Source of the DNA: Powellomyces hirtus | Taxonomy: Eukaryota > Chytridiomycota > Chytridiomycetes > Spizellomycetales > Powellomycetaceae | Length of the DNA: 64,000 nucleotides | Assembly: GCA_025526995.1 (NCBI GenBank) | Contig: JAHLKG010000002.1 | Location: 1,364,001-1,428,000, forward strand | Direction of reading: 5' to 3' | Shown here: piece after piece, positions 22,969 through 34,320 of the stretch | Numbering within the stretch: position 1 is the first letter of the stretch | How the letters are laid out: every line of letters starts with the position of its first letter | Notes under the pieces: model-generated | The model's database searches: none | What the model saw: the letters and a program-made list of their open reading frames with translations, nothing else | Told to the model about the DNA's origin: nothing | Position numbers and translations under genes: made by a program

Positions 22969-24113
22969 CTAATGCTGAGATACTACCGCATATTTGTCGA
23001 ACGACCCCTTATCAACCGCAAAAGCACGGACAACTTCAGCCTCCAAGAAGTGCATTTTGCCGGCCAGGACCAGAGAATGCAGTGGACCACCAAAGTCAAC
23101 ATGTTCGAGCTCTTCAAGGGTTCCGGCTACGATCTTCTGATCGACGCAGCCCACGCGGGCGAGACCGACCGCTATTGTGTGCTTTGTGTAAGCCGGAACG
23201 GCAGCCGGTTCAGCCTCCGCTCTGCTTTCCGCTACTTCAATCAGTTGCGAGACGGCGGTATTGATGCTCATGTATCGTGGGGGTTCGTAAATTTTGCGTC
23301 CTCTGGGTGAAAACATGATTGTGGCCACATGCGCAAAATGAATATATGTCCTGGTGTGTCGCGTGAATGCATATTGTGCGCTCCACTCACCGTGCCAGGT
23401 TCTCGATGCTCTGTTCCTTCACCTTGATGTCGAGGAGACACAGGGTATGCAGTTCTATTTTTGAGTTCATTCCGATCTTGTCGTAAAAGCTGTCCGGCTT
23501 CCATGTGTCCGTGAAGAAGACGATGGAGACAGTCTGACCATAGTTGTACAATTGCAAACCGCAGCATCCTACGGCGTTCATGATGGATGCGTTGTGGATT
23601 GGCACCACAGGGATATTGAGTTCAGTCGCCCGGTGCACGAGATCGGTGTGTGTTGTTGCGCTGAGGTGACCAGACGCTTTTAGATGGTTGGACTTTGTAC
23701 GCCGCTCTGTCCAACTCCTTACCCAAAAGGATCTCCTACCACAAGGAATGCGACATTGACCTTGTCCGCGTCCTTCAGAATTACATCAGCTTCAGATTCC
23801 ACCATTTCCCTGTCTGCTATCACGATTGGCTTTTCATAGAAGGCTTCCTGAGAAATCAGCAGATTCCAAAGAGTTCGTACGTTAGATAAAGTACAATCCC
23901 CCGTTTGTTTTCGTATCAAACGAAAACAGAGTACCCCCGCTTAAAGACGCAGCCGAGTCAAAATAAGATACTCACCAAGCGCTCCTTTCCGACAGTCAGT
24001 ATACTGGTGTATGCCTCCAGGTATATCCTTTCGCATGATTTGACGGCTTCAAGTCCCTTGACAGTAATGTCTTTTTCGTCCGACAGACCAAGGCCAATGA
24101 TGTAAAGAACCAT
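22969..24113 (-). CDS. DPH5: Diphthine methyl ester synthase
   Basis: S-adenosylmethionine-dependent methyltransferase that methylates the modified histidine of translation elongation factor 2 during diphthamide synthesis, in the cytosol. The start [20 protein letters not shown] at 24113 carries the GLGL SAM motif. Later exons give [64 protein letters not shown] and [20 protein letters not shown], all standard Dph5 blocks. The last exon holds [20 protein letters not shown] and [17 protein letters not shown]. About four introns; about 285 residues, normal length. The gene diverges from the hydratase gene at 24442. Confidence 0.93.
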
Positions 24114-24441
24114 GGCGAGAGGAGGAAATGTGTATTTGTGTATGTATGTAAGTATGTAATGCGAGTCTTTCCAATGGGACGTCACAGAGTGTACACTGAA
24201 AACTGACAGCTTTTTTGTTTTTATTTTTTGACGGGTTGACCAGACGGAGCTGCGCAATTGAATAAGATCTGCAAGCTATCCTAGATCTAGCTCGTCGTGC
24301 GCGCAGCATCACATGGGGCCCTCCTCCCGCTTTCCTCCTTCCTCGGTCCACATTCCCCCATCCCCGTTCTATTTTCTCAGCGACAAACAACGCACCTCTC
24401 ACTCCGTTCACGACACGCACACAACACATACGCTTCAAGAC
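24114..24441. promoter_or_regulatory. Divergent promoter region, DPH5 and hydratase-2 gene
   Basis: About 330 nt. A short TATG-rich repeat (TGTATGTATGTAAGTATG) lies around 24137-24156, and the side next to the hydratase ATG is strongly pyrimidine-rich (about 24310-24365). No named element. Confidence 0.4.
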
Positions 24442-25930
24442 ATGACTGACCAAACCTTCGGCCCTACCGAGTACGAGTACACGGAGCGCGACCTCGCCCT
24501 CTACGCTCTCGGCGTCGGCGCAACCCGCGAAGATCTCGCTTTCGTCTACGAGAACCACGAGAACTTTGGCCCGCTCCCCACGTTTGGTGTCGTTCCTGCT
24601 TTCTCCACCATGATGGACTGTCCATTTGGTGATTTTATCCCAAACTTCAACCCAGTTGAGTTATCGACTCCTAAGAATTCCAAAGTGAATGAGCTATATG
24701 ACTTCTGACACTTCTGTCTCAGATGCTCCTCCTGCACGGCGAGCAATACCTCGAACTCCGCGCGCCGGCCCCCACCTCTGGCACTCTGACAACAACGGGA
24801 AAGATTGTGGACATTGTCGACAAGGGCAAGGGATGCGTCGTGGTGATGGGCACCGAGACCAAAGACGCGGAAGGCAACGTGGTCTACTACAACGAGTTCT
24901 CCAACTTCATCCGAGGCGTCAAGGGAGTTGGCAACAAATCCGGCAAAGAACGAGGCGCCGCGACCGCCCTCAACGAGGCACCCAAGCGCGCCCCCGATGC
25001 CGTCGTGACCGAAAAGACCACTGAGAACCAGGCCGCGCTCTATCGTCTCAGCGGAGACTACAACCCGCTGCACATTGACCCCAACATGTCCAGCATTGGT
25101 GGCTTTGAAGTGCCGATTCTTCACGGTCTGTGCAGTTTTGGAATTGCCGGAAAGCACGTTGCGAAGCAGTACGCCAACTCGGACCCTGCGAGGATTAAGA
25201 ACATTAAGGCGCGCTTCAGCAAACACGTGTTCCCTGGTGAAACCCTCAGGACCGAGATGTGGAAGGAAGGAAACAAGATCATCTTCCAGGTCCGCGTTGT
25301 TGAGCGCGATGTACTTGCCATCTCCAACGCGGCCGTGGAGCTGGTTCCCGCTGAGGGCGAGGAGTCCGCCGCTACCGGTGACGCGTCCAGCGAGAAGGGA
25401 GTCGCAGTCCCTGGCTTCGAATCGAGCCAAGTCTTTGAGACACTGAAAATGGGCGTCGAAACCGGCTCTGATGAGGAACGTAAAGCGCGTGTACAGAAGG
25501 TAAGTAGCGAGATAGCACTCTCACGCGCAACCTGAGGCGATGCCAACCACGCGTCCCGTGTCGTAGGTAAAAGCCATCTTCCAATTCGACATCACCAACG
25601 CGTCTGGCAAGACTGCGTCCTGGTACATTGATCTCAAGAACGCCCCCGGCGCCGTCGGTGCGGGACCCGCACCCACCAAGGCCGACGCCACCGTCCTCAT
25701 TTCCGACGCCGACTTTGTCACCCTCGCCTCAGGCAAGGCCAACGCACAGAAAATGTTCATGGCGGGCAAAATCAAGGTCAAGGGCCAGATGATGCTTGCG
25801 ATGGTAAGCGTGACTGCACTCTCTCCCTTTGAGCAATATGGTGTAAATCTCGGGCCTGTACTGACGGTGTTGGCGTTTGCAGAAACTCGACGGCGTGCTG
25901 CAGGACGCTAAGAAGAAATCAAAGCTGTAA
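24442..25930 (+). CDS. Peroxisomal 2-enoyl-CoA hydratase 2 with SCP2 domain (dehydrogenase-less MFE-2 type)
   Basis: Second step of peroxisomal beta-oxidation: hydration of trans-2-enoyl-CoA to the (3R)-hydroxyacyl-CoA. Exon 1 starts MTDQTFGPTEYEYTERDLAL followed by YALGVGA, typical of the N-terminal half-hot-dog of MFE-2. Exon 2 holds YRLSGDYNPLHIDPNMSSIG with the catalytic Asp/His pair in GDYNPLH, then VPILHGLCSFG. Two further introns precede an SCP2 sterol-carrier module (AIFQFDITNASGKTASWYID, MAGKIKVKGQMMLAMKLDG). The last residues are KKKSKL, a peroxisomal PTS1 signal. At about 420 residues it lacks the two short-chain dehydrogenase domains of yeast Fox2, so it needs a separate dehydrogenase. 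The ATG at 24442 is the first in frame; the upstream region is pyrimidine-rich. Confidence 0.9.
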
Positions 25931-26321
25931 TCTCGCCTCTCTCCGCCGCACCCTCCCCTATAGCTAGCTCCGTAGTTGAACAGCTAGGCTCAGCAACATT
26001 CTTACAGGTCCACTTCCCTTTTATTGAATAGCTCAGAATCCAGTCCATCTTGTTACTCGCGAGTATCGATACAATGAAAAAAGGGTTTACTATATCAATG
26101 AAGGCTACTACTCAAACCGAAACCGCAAAACGCAAGATGCGTGTCTAGTATTAAAAAATGTCACGTCACATTATGTTACAGTAGATAAAGTGTAGTTTTA
26201 TGGTTTTGTAGGGTCAAAGGCGAAAATGTGTGGCACGGGGGAAATACTTGTGTATGTGCATATGGGATGGGGATGGGAGGCAACAGCTGATTGATTGTGG
26301 GTGAAACACTGTGGTCAATGT
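25931..26321. other. Intergenic between convergent genes, with one GTATCGATAC palindrome
   Basis: About 390 nt of 3' flank, AT-rich, with the palindrome GTATCGATAC at 26063-26072 and several TTTTATGG/AATAAA-like stretches. No gene seen. Confidence 0.5.
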
Positions 26322-29300
26322 CTATATCGCATCAGGGTTGGTGGGCACGCTAGCGAGCGCGGACGCAGCGTCCGGGTTTTTGAGTTCACCATCAGAGTAG
26401 TCTTCCTCATCATATTCTTCTTCGTCTTCAAAACTCTCATCATCGGTGTATTCGTCCTCGTCGTCGTCTTCGACCTCCTCGAGCCGATCTTCTGCCTGTT
26501 CCTGGGCGGGTTTTTCGCCCGGAATGTCGATTTTGGGGAACTCGGCACGCCAGTAGTTCCAGTCATTGTACTCTGCGGTCCCGAGGTCACCGCAATTGGT
26601 GGTGGCTGGAAAACAGGGCCAAGGAGATTTGATAAGTACGTTGTTGCGCTGGCGTTCATGGCTGGGCTTGACCGCCAGCATTCGAATACTTACGGAATAT
26701 TTGATCCACAATGTCATTCAGTTTTATGTAGCTGTGCAGAAAACCAGTAAATACATGCGTTTTGCCAGATGATGGAATTCACACAAGCCAACTTACGAGG
26801 ACTTGTAATCAGCAAGCAACTCCAATTTGACTTCACCGCCAGAGTCAATAGTGAAGATCCGGGAACTCGGCACATCGACACTTCGATACGACAGTGCGTC
26901 GGTAATGCGGTTTCCGAAACCGGCGTAGAACGGCGTGCGGTCCACAAACAGTCTCTTGATGTCCCGCAGACACGCCATCTTGAATTCTTCCGGTCTCCGC
27001 AAAATTACCTCGCTATATGAGGAGGAAGAGAATTATTAGAACTTTCTGCGTTCCAAGACACACATGTAATGTAGGGAACACACCGATGGAAACTGGCAAA
27101 CAGTCGGTCTGGAGACATGATGACGGGACCTTCCGGCAACTGATAACCTCCCTGTTCGACTTTGGCAAGGTATTCTCTGGTGGTTCCAGCCTAAGGGAGA
27201 GACGAACTCAGTTGATATGAAATCTTGATTTGGATTCACACGTGCTTTGTGCAATACCTGTCCGATTGCTCGACTGGTCAGGTACAGAATGTGGTAGCCA
27301 TTCTTCCTGATGTTGGTGTACAGACTGGCAATTCCAGAGTGGGTCCAGTCCTTGCCGACCATGGTGAAAATGTGACCCAAGGCGTCACTCCTAGAAACAA
27401 ATGACAAAGGCGCGATGAGCACCACATCCAGAACAAAAGCTGACCATCTTTACATCCTACTTACTTCGTTATGGTTCCGTCGATATCCGAAATCACGATC
27501 TTGCAAGTGTAATCATACAAGAAGAGCTTGGCAGATACGCTGGCTCCGCTTTGGTTCACGGAGAACGTGATAGTGTTTGGACCAGGATTCAAATTGAGGG
27601 CTCTCTGCAATGCTTTGACATTAGATGGCTGGGCATGTAAACACCTCCAGATAGTGTCGTAGACGTACTAGTTGCTCAGAAGTCAGACGCAAGGACTTGG
27701 CAAAGTGAATTGGGAAGTTTTGCTGCGACTTGACATCGCTCTTGGCGTCAGCGGCGTCTTCCGCTGCGTCTTCTTCTTTGATAGGCTCCGGACTTGCTCC
27801 TCTAACGACGCCCTCAAGTTTGATATCACCATCCTTCGCCTTGTCCTAAACACCAGCATGATAAAACGACCGGGTTCACGTTACGTCAATGAAGTAGCAA
27901 GACTTACAGCGTCAGGGGAAGGTTTCGGCACACTTCCACGACCCCACCAGGTTTTGAGCGGATTAAAGCTGTACCGTCGGTTGTCCGCAGTAAGCTGTCC
28001 AGGACGCCTGTGGTGCTGATGGAGTTTCTGGACAAGTTCCTCAGGCAAGGACTTCTTGTACGCAAGGTTCGCCATGACCATGGGCGCGGCCATTGCCCAG
28101 CTATAATAGCTATGATCGATCATGAATGAGCACCCAAACTGTGAAGCAAACAATCAAGCGTTCGCAAACGGGATACGACCACGTACTTTCCCTGGATCCG
28201 GACGACCAAAGAAGGCTCCGCCAGCACCTCGGGACTTTTGCAGAATGTTTCGTATGATACAATGTTCTGGTTGAACGCGTCATCTGCTTCCTGAAATCCA
28301 GATAAACAATTGAGTAAAACTCGACTTCGATTGAAGGGGAATTCGACGTTACCTTTGGTCGCATGGACATGAGTTTATCGTACCCAACCGTAGACATCAC
28401 CATCTCCACGTCGCTTTGGAACGCAATGCTTAGGGGTGAAGCGGCCGACTCTTGTTCTCCCGATCCAGACATTGGTGGGCCGTCTGGTTGTTCATTCTCT
28501 ACGCCAGCCGGTGAAGAACTTCGCTGTGACTCGGGTAAACCAGCAAGGTAGTTGTTGACCTTTTCATCAACAGTCATCGAGTTCAACGGATCGGCGCTTT
28601 GCGTTCTCTCGCGCATTTGCTGCGAGGTGTTGTTGTCGGGACTGCCCGCCTGCCCCTTTTTTGGGAGACCCCCCCAACCCCAAGTCCAGCCCTTTTTGTT
28701 CTTCGCGGCTTCATGATTGGTATACTCTACCTCTGTGTCGCTGAGGGGACCAGCGTTGCGTTTGGTGTAACTTCCTGGCATCCTATCAGATGTCCAAAGC
28801 AGGTAAGCCATCAATCGTTCCAGTATTGATAGCGAGATACACCTACAATGCGCCTTCATCAACAGTTTCCATGGGGAGACCGTCATCTCCGTCCATGTTG
28901 ACAGAGCTTGACCGGTTGTGATTGATTCTTCGACGTTCATCCAAAGTAGCGACCGGAAGAGACTTTGAGTGCGGCAGCGGCGGCTTCATCAGCTCTTGCA
29001 GAGCGGGCATAGCCGACGCAACCGGCGTATCAATCAATGCTGACGCGGACGCTGACGCCGACAGAGCATGTAATGGGACCACTGGAATGAAGGATTCTAG
29101 CGCAGATGCGACAGCATTAGCTGTTTTAACCATTGGATCATCCGTCATGACTGAGTTTGGCGTGAATAACTCACGATCCATCTGATCTGCGGCGGCAGCC
29201 GGAACTCCATTCGGCAATTTGTCTATTGCAACTTTAGCTTCGGGTGGACTGTCCTGCGCCGTCGATTCTTCCGCCGGCGTGGATTCCGGCTCCGATATCG

Positions 29301-30945
29301 TCTCTGGCTTGGCGTCGCGTTCTTCCATTCCTGGTGGTGTTGTCTCCACAATGCCGTTTCCTTGAGGATCTTTGTCTTGGCTGCTTTGGGTCATTCCAAC
29401 GAGTTGGGCATCGTGCGCAAAGCTTCGTGCAACGTCATCGGCATCTATCGGGAGATCGGATGCATTTGATTTGATTGATCCGCCGGTGTACTCCTTCGAC
29501 GTGGTGTCAACCTCAAGTTGCTTTGACGCCTTCCCTTCCGGTCGAAGTTCCGTTGCACTACCGGATGCTGCTTTGGCGTCTTTATCCTCATGTCGATGGT
29601 TGGCATGGCTATCAGATGCTGGTTTGACTTCCTTGAGCTTTGGATTTGACATTTTGTCGTGCTTAGTCTGTATCATTCCTACCATCCGAGCATCATGCTC
29701 GAACAGGTGGACCACGTCGTCTGCATCGATTGGTAGTTCAGAGCCCTTTGTCGAACCTTTGGCAGAGCCCTTCGCCGAGTTCTTTGATGACATGTGCGGC
29801 TCGGGAATGTCCAAATGTTCTGCAGAGCTCTTCTTGTTCGTAGGGGAGGGTTCGGTGGATCCATCGCCGAGCGGATACTCGTCTTCACCTATTTCTGTAG
29901 CGCGATGCATCATGCCTGGTTAGTTTCAGCATCGTGCAGGTGTAAAACAGTGCATCTAGCTCCCATACCTGAGGCATGGGCACTGTGATATCCATTGACT
30001 AGCAAGCCCAGAAGAAGTGTAAATACAATAGATGCAAACAGGCAAACAGACGCAACAGGAGAAGCGCTGGTAAGGACGCACCACGAGTTGGACTCAATAG
30101 ATTCTCCTCATCACCGTTCTCGGCTGGAGCGTTCAAATCAAATGGCTCCATTGTCACCTATTTTTCCACAAAGAGCAAAATGAGATGTGACGTAGCGGCA
30201 TTTCTCTTTTCGAAGCGCTGGTCCCCGTGGGCATGGAATCCGGGATCAAGGCAACCAGCATAGTCTTTTCTAACTACACTCGTAAAAGTTTTGCCTCGTC
30301 CTAACCGTTGCGCTTCCTGCCGAATTCTTAACTGCCTAATTGACAAATCTCGTCTTTCAAAGTTTCGATCCATAGGGCACAGCATAAGATGTAATATGCT
30401 ATGACCAAATCGTAATATCGCTTCCTCTCTTCACGCGACTGCACGCTTTGCCGTCTGATCACGGATCCCCCATCCTCTGGTGCTTACATTGTTTGTGTCC
30501 TCGGCATGCTGAATAGGCGAGGTGGCGTACTCGCTGGGCACCGGGTTCTCTGTTTCCACAACAAAGAATGCTTCACCAGCTTCCCCCAACTTCATGAGCA
30601 AATCTTCCTGCTTTTGTCCGTTTACAGTGACGGTAACCGCCTTGTCGTGTGGTCTCAGCAACTTTAGCTTGCCGAATCTCACGTGAAACGGAGAACAAAC
30701 GAGGTCGCCATCGGGGTGTTTGATCACGACGACATCAATGGCGCCCGAAAGGGTTGACGGGTTGACTTCGCTGTAGAATGCGTTGACGGCGCTGACAGCA
30801 GATACGACCTGCAAGGAAACGAGAAGACACCCGGAGGAAACGGAGAGGCAACATATGAGCAACTTCCTGGTGGCCTTTTCAGTTGCATGTTTTGGGCGGC
30901 GCGAAGCCTTACCTTGCCGGCGGCAAAGGCCACGACAGAAGTCAT
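26322..30945 (-). CDS. PAH1: Lipin-type phosphatidate phosphatase (Pah1/Ned1)
   Basis: Mg2+-dependent enzyme that converts phosphatidate to diacylglycerol at the ER/nuclear membrane, central to triacylglycerol and phospholipid synthesis. Exon 1 is [11 protein letters not shown] (30945-30913), then an intron, then the N-LIP domain ([40 protein letters not shown]). A long disordered middle (about 30150-28300) follows. The C-LIP/HAD part contains [13 protein letters not shown] with the catalytic DxDGT motif (near 27480), then [43 protein letters not shown] and [16 protein letters not shown]. The C-terminus is strongly acidic ([20 protein letters not shown]). About ten introns; about 1,200 residues. 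Phospho-regulation is likely given the Ser-rich middle. The middle region has a duplicated motif, listed separately. Confidence 0.93.
29386..29739 (-). repeat. Two copies of a 24-residue motif inside lipin
   Basis: Within the disordered middle of lipin, copy 1 (29739-29668) starts [20 protein letters not shown] and copy 2 (29457-29386) starts [20 protein letters not shown]. Both continue VGMxQ and then a Lys/Asp-rich stretch. About 17 of 24 positions are identical. The segment between them is Lys/Glu/Ser-rich. Confidence 0.8.
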
Positions 30946-32553
30946 GTCGGAAAGACCGGCGTTTAATGAGAAGCGAGAAGTGGCAGGCTAGCTGGCGTGT
31001 GAGCCTTCAATAACAGGTTACAATAGATATCAGCAGACTGTTTGTGAATGTGCAATTGGCAACAAGTGAGGATGCGTTCACATACTCTAACAGAGCCAGT
31101 CAGCAGTAACAAGTGTAAAAGTACTGACTGAGCCTGGTGAGTCACTGTCACCTACACGCCGCACGTTCCGTCAACCGGCAATACGGATCAGCCAGCCACA
31201 ACCCAAACAGGAAAGGCAAAAGACAAAAAAAGGCGTCACGGAAATTGACGGGATGTTCCTCTCCGAATCGAATTGTGGCGGCGTCCTGACATGTGCAAAC
31301 AGCATCCATATCATCCTGTATCGATACGTTTAACTTGAATCCAAGTCCTACTTTTCTTGTGTGTTTTTTTTGCTCAACCTGCATGCAGAAAGTATAGCAA
31401 GCGCGTATGTTGTATAGATATCAATAATTGTGTTGTTTAACTTTGAACATCACGCCGCGAGGAAGCGCCGCACGGAAAAAGATTGTCGGATGTGGCGCTG
31501 ACGTCGTACCCTTTCACGTGGAAAACAAGCCGCTTCTACACCTGCCTGGATTAGGTCATGGAGTTTTTTTCTTTAAAAGGCTCGCTTGATGCTGAACCTC
31601 GAAACGATAAGCCACGACAATGAGGCTAAGCTCGATGGCCAAGAGAGAAACAACTCTTTCTATTGGCTAAAGTTCCAAAACGGAGGTGACGGGGTTCATG
31701 GTAAAACTATGGTGATTTTCAGAATCCAGAATGTCAGGCTCGGCTGTGATCCACTGAAAGGAACTAGGAGAACTGTGTGTGCTGTACAAATGTGCTATTC
31801 TATGAGATGGCTCCAACTTGCTTTTGAGAGTGCCGTATGTTATGTTGTTGAAGAGGTGTCCAATCACACCATGCGCCCACGCTCCATTGCCTTTGCCACC
31901 TGACTGCAGTTCGGATGGCGGAAGTTGCATGGCGAGGGACAGTCAAGTAGATTCCATTGAACGTATTTCATTTCAAGCCTCCGAGAGCTTCGAAAGCTTC
32001 GAAAGTTTCTGACCCAGTGGTCTGGTACTCGGAGCCTTTGCCCAAGGTCATACATGTTCGACGGTGACATTTTTTGGAAGCCCACCAGAAGGCTCAGAAC
32101 CTACAGCTCGTGCCGACCTAACATATGCGTGGGCGTTTGTTTGTTTGACATCTTCTTCCAAGGTTCGATACTTCGTCCAGAACCTAATAATGCCATCGTG
32201 TCGCGCAGAGCGCAAGCAATTTTCGCGCAAAAGCGTTTTTAGATTTTTTTTAAAATTGCATTGACAGGAGAAAATACGTTTTGCGCCTTGTGGTATCCCA
32301 GGTTCTCTTTGACGAAACTAAGCTTCTACGCTCATTCTTATGAAACACGTGGGGGGGGATGGTGGATGCTTCATGTTGGTCACGATTGGTGTCATGGATG
32401 GTCGGAAAAACCTTTCGCGATTTGCACACACATCCGACGTGGTGCCGCGCGACAACGCGTGCGAAGCTGGGTGTGGGTTGGACCAAACAAAAAGCTCACT
32501 CCTCCGTCCAACTCCCCAATCTAGCAATCTACCTACCTATCCGCAATTTAATC
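30946..32553. other. Large intergenic region upstream of lipin and of the FAD oxidoreductase
   Basis: About 1.6 kb, divergent. Contents: TCACGTGG at 31514-31521, the palindrome GTATCGATAC at 31318-31327 (about 375 nt upstream of the lipin ATG), a repeated GAAAGCTTCGAAAG-like stretch at about 31985-32010 and a G-run at about 32351-32358. ORFs of 60-105 codons exist on both strands (for example 31586-31903 plus, 31667-31930 minus) but overlap each other and show no domain, so none is called. Confidence 0.45.
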
Positions 32554-34320
32554 ATGCTCATGTCGCTCTCCACTTACATTTTGGGCTTATTCGCCCTTGC
32601 GCTCACTGTACAGGCTGCTCCCGCTGAGACCACCGCCCTCAAATGCAGATGCTTGTCGTCAAATCCGAGTTGCTGGCCGTCACCCGCGACCTTTGCCGCC
32701 TTCAACTCGACCGTCGACGGCGGTCTCACCGCCATCTCTCCCCCCGGCAAGGTCTGCTACCCGGGACCTCACTTCAATGAAGCTGCCTGCAACACCGCTC
32801 GTGTCAATTCCACGAACCCTTACTACCGCGGCGACCTGATCGGAGCAACCATGTACCAGAAGAATCAAGGGGATGCCATCGGCGTCGACGTCTGTCCTGT
32901 TTATCCTACTCCAAATGGCGCGTGTCGACAGGGCAAGGTCTCTGTCATTGGCGTCGATGCTCGCACAGTTGCGCACGTTCAAAAGGCCGTCAAGTTTGCC
33001 GCTGATCGCAATCTCCGCCTGGCGGTCAAAAACACGGGGCACGACCAGACCGGACGCAGCTCGGCCGCTGGATCCTTCTTGCTCTGGACTCACAACTTGC
33101 GTGGAATCACCTTCACCGACAGCTTCGCAACCTCGAGCTGTCCAGCCCAAAGGCCGGTCCCCGCAGTAACGCTCGCTGCTGGTGAACAATTTGGAAATGT
33201 TTACCGTGAAGCCGAGAAGCGAGGCCTCGTCGTTGTCGGCGGTGCCGCCCAGACCGTGGGTGCCGTCGGTGGTTTCTTGCAAGGAGGAGGACACGGTCCC
33301 CTCACACGCTCCTACGGGATGGCTTCAGACCAGGTACTGGAGTTCCAAGTCGTCATGGCAGACGGAACGCTCAAGACTGCAAACCCTTGCACCAACCCCG
33401 ATCTCTTCTGGGCGCTTCGAGGCGGAGGCGGCGGCACATTCGGCGTTGTTACATCGGTGACCGTCAAGACATATCCCACTCCAAAGACCGCCCTCGCACT
33501 TTACGGCATAACGACAAAGGTGCCAGGCGACGTTGCGGCAGCCAAAGCTCTCATCTCAAACTTTATTAACATCCAACCCGAATTCGAAGCGCAAGGCACG
33601 TCCGGTTACATTGGCTTTTCCCTTGGCGGCATCCAGATGCAAATCTTCCAGCCCAATGGCACCGAGGCTACTATCGCCGCCGCCATGAAACCCATTCTTG
33701 ATCACGCGACTCTGGACAACTACAACGTCACCGGATGGCAGGGTGCCTTCCCAACGTTCTTCACCGCTTTTGATGCTGCTGGATGCATTACCAACCCCGG
33801 ATTGTGCACCGAGCGAGTCGGCACCAACTCGGCCATCGCATCCCGTCTGATTCCCACAGCTCAGTTCTCCACACAAACAGGAAAGGACGCCCTGGCCAAC
33901 ACCATCTTTGGCATGTTGGACGCCGGTGCAAAGTTTATGCTCACCCACCTTGTCACCGGCGGAGCAATCGCCAAGATTCCGGTTCATGATTCGGCTGTCC
34001 TCCCAGCATGGCGCAACAGCTTGTGGCACTTGCTTATTGCCAACGGATGGACCGCCAATGCAACCGCACCGGAAATCGCCGCCAACAGAGCCGCAAGCAC
34101 GTCTCAAGCTCAGCTGATGCGTAACCTCGCCCCTGCGTCTGGCGCATACATCAACGAAGCCGATGCGAAGGAGCCCAACTTCCAGCAAGCCTTCTGGGGC
34201 AACAACTACCCTCGCTTGTTCAAGATCAAGAACACTGTCGACCCCAAGGGACTGTTCTACTGCAAACTGTGCGTTGGATCAGAAAAGTGGTCTGCTGATG
34301 GAAACTGTCGGCTGTATTAG
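32554..34320 (+). CDS. Secreted FAD-linked oxidoreductase (VAO/berberine-bridge-like)
   Basis: Intronless gene of 588 residues. The chosen ATG at 32554 gives a signal peptide (MLMSLSTYILGLFALALTVQ, cleavage after AAP); ATG 32560 is equally possible. The FAD-binding PCMH fold shows SVIGVDARTVAHVQKAVKFA, then LAVKNTGHDQTGRSS, with the His (about residue 163) that normally carries the 8-alpha-histidyl flavin link. Next come AAQTVGAVGGFLQGGGHGPL, MADGTLKTANPCTNPDLFWA and LRGGGGGTFGVVTSVTVKTY. The position of the second, cysteinyl flavin link of true berberine-bridge enzymes is Ala here, so a single covalent bond is expected. The BBE C-terminal motif region ends in NYPRLFKIKNTVDPKGLFYC. Substrates (sugars, phenolics, alkaloid-like) cannot be told. 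The Cys-rich N-terminus suggests disulfides. Confidence 0.88.
   Translation: MLMSLSTYILGLFALALTVQAAPAETTALKCRCLSSNPSCWPSPATFAAFNSTVDGGLTAISPPGKVCYPGPHFNEAACNTARVNSTNPYYRGDLIGATMYQKNQGDAIGVDVCPVYPTPNGACRQGKVSVIGVDARTVAHVQKAVKFAADRNLRLAVKNTGHDQTGRSSAAGSFLLWTHNLRGITFTDSFATSSCPAQRPVPAVTLAAGEQFGNVYREAEKRGLVVVGGAAQTVGAVGGFLQGGGHGPLTRSYGMASDQVLEFQVVMADGTLKTANPCTNPDLFWALRGGGGGTFGVVTSVTVKTYPTPKTALALYGITTKVPGDVAAAKALISNFINIQPEFEAQGTSGYIGFSLGGIQMQIFQPNGTEATIAAAMKPILDHATLDNYNVTGWQGAFPTFFTAFDAAGCITNPGLCTERVGTNSAIASRLIPTAQFSTQTGKDALANTIFGMLDAGAKFMLTHLVTGGAIAKIPVHDSAVLPAWRNSLWHLLIANGWTANATAPEIAANRAASTSQAQLMRNLAPASGAYINEADAKEPNFQQAFWGNNYPRLFKIKNTVDPKGLFYCKLCVGSEKWSADGNCRLY

Noticed and set aside
31586..31930. 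Overlapping ORFs of 87 and 105 codons on opposite strands upstream of lipin
   Set aside because: No domain, signal peptide or splice support, and neither strand is favoured; treated as intergenic.
31985..32010. Repeated GAAAGCTTCGAAAG looking like a heat-shock element
   Set aside because: The spacing between GAA and TTC units is 3 nt, not the 2 nt of the HSE consensus, and there is no adjacent heat-shock gene.
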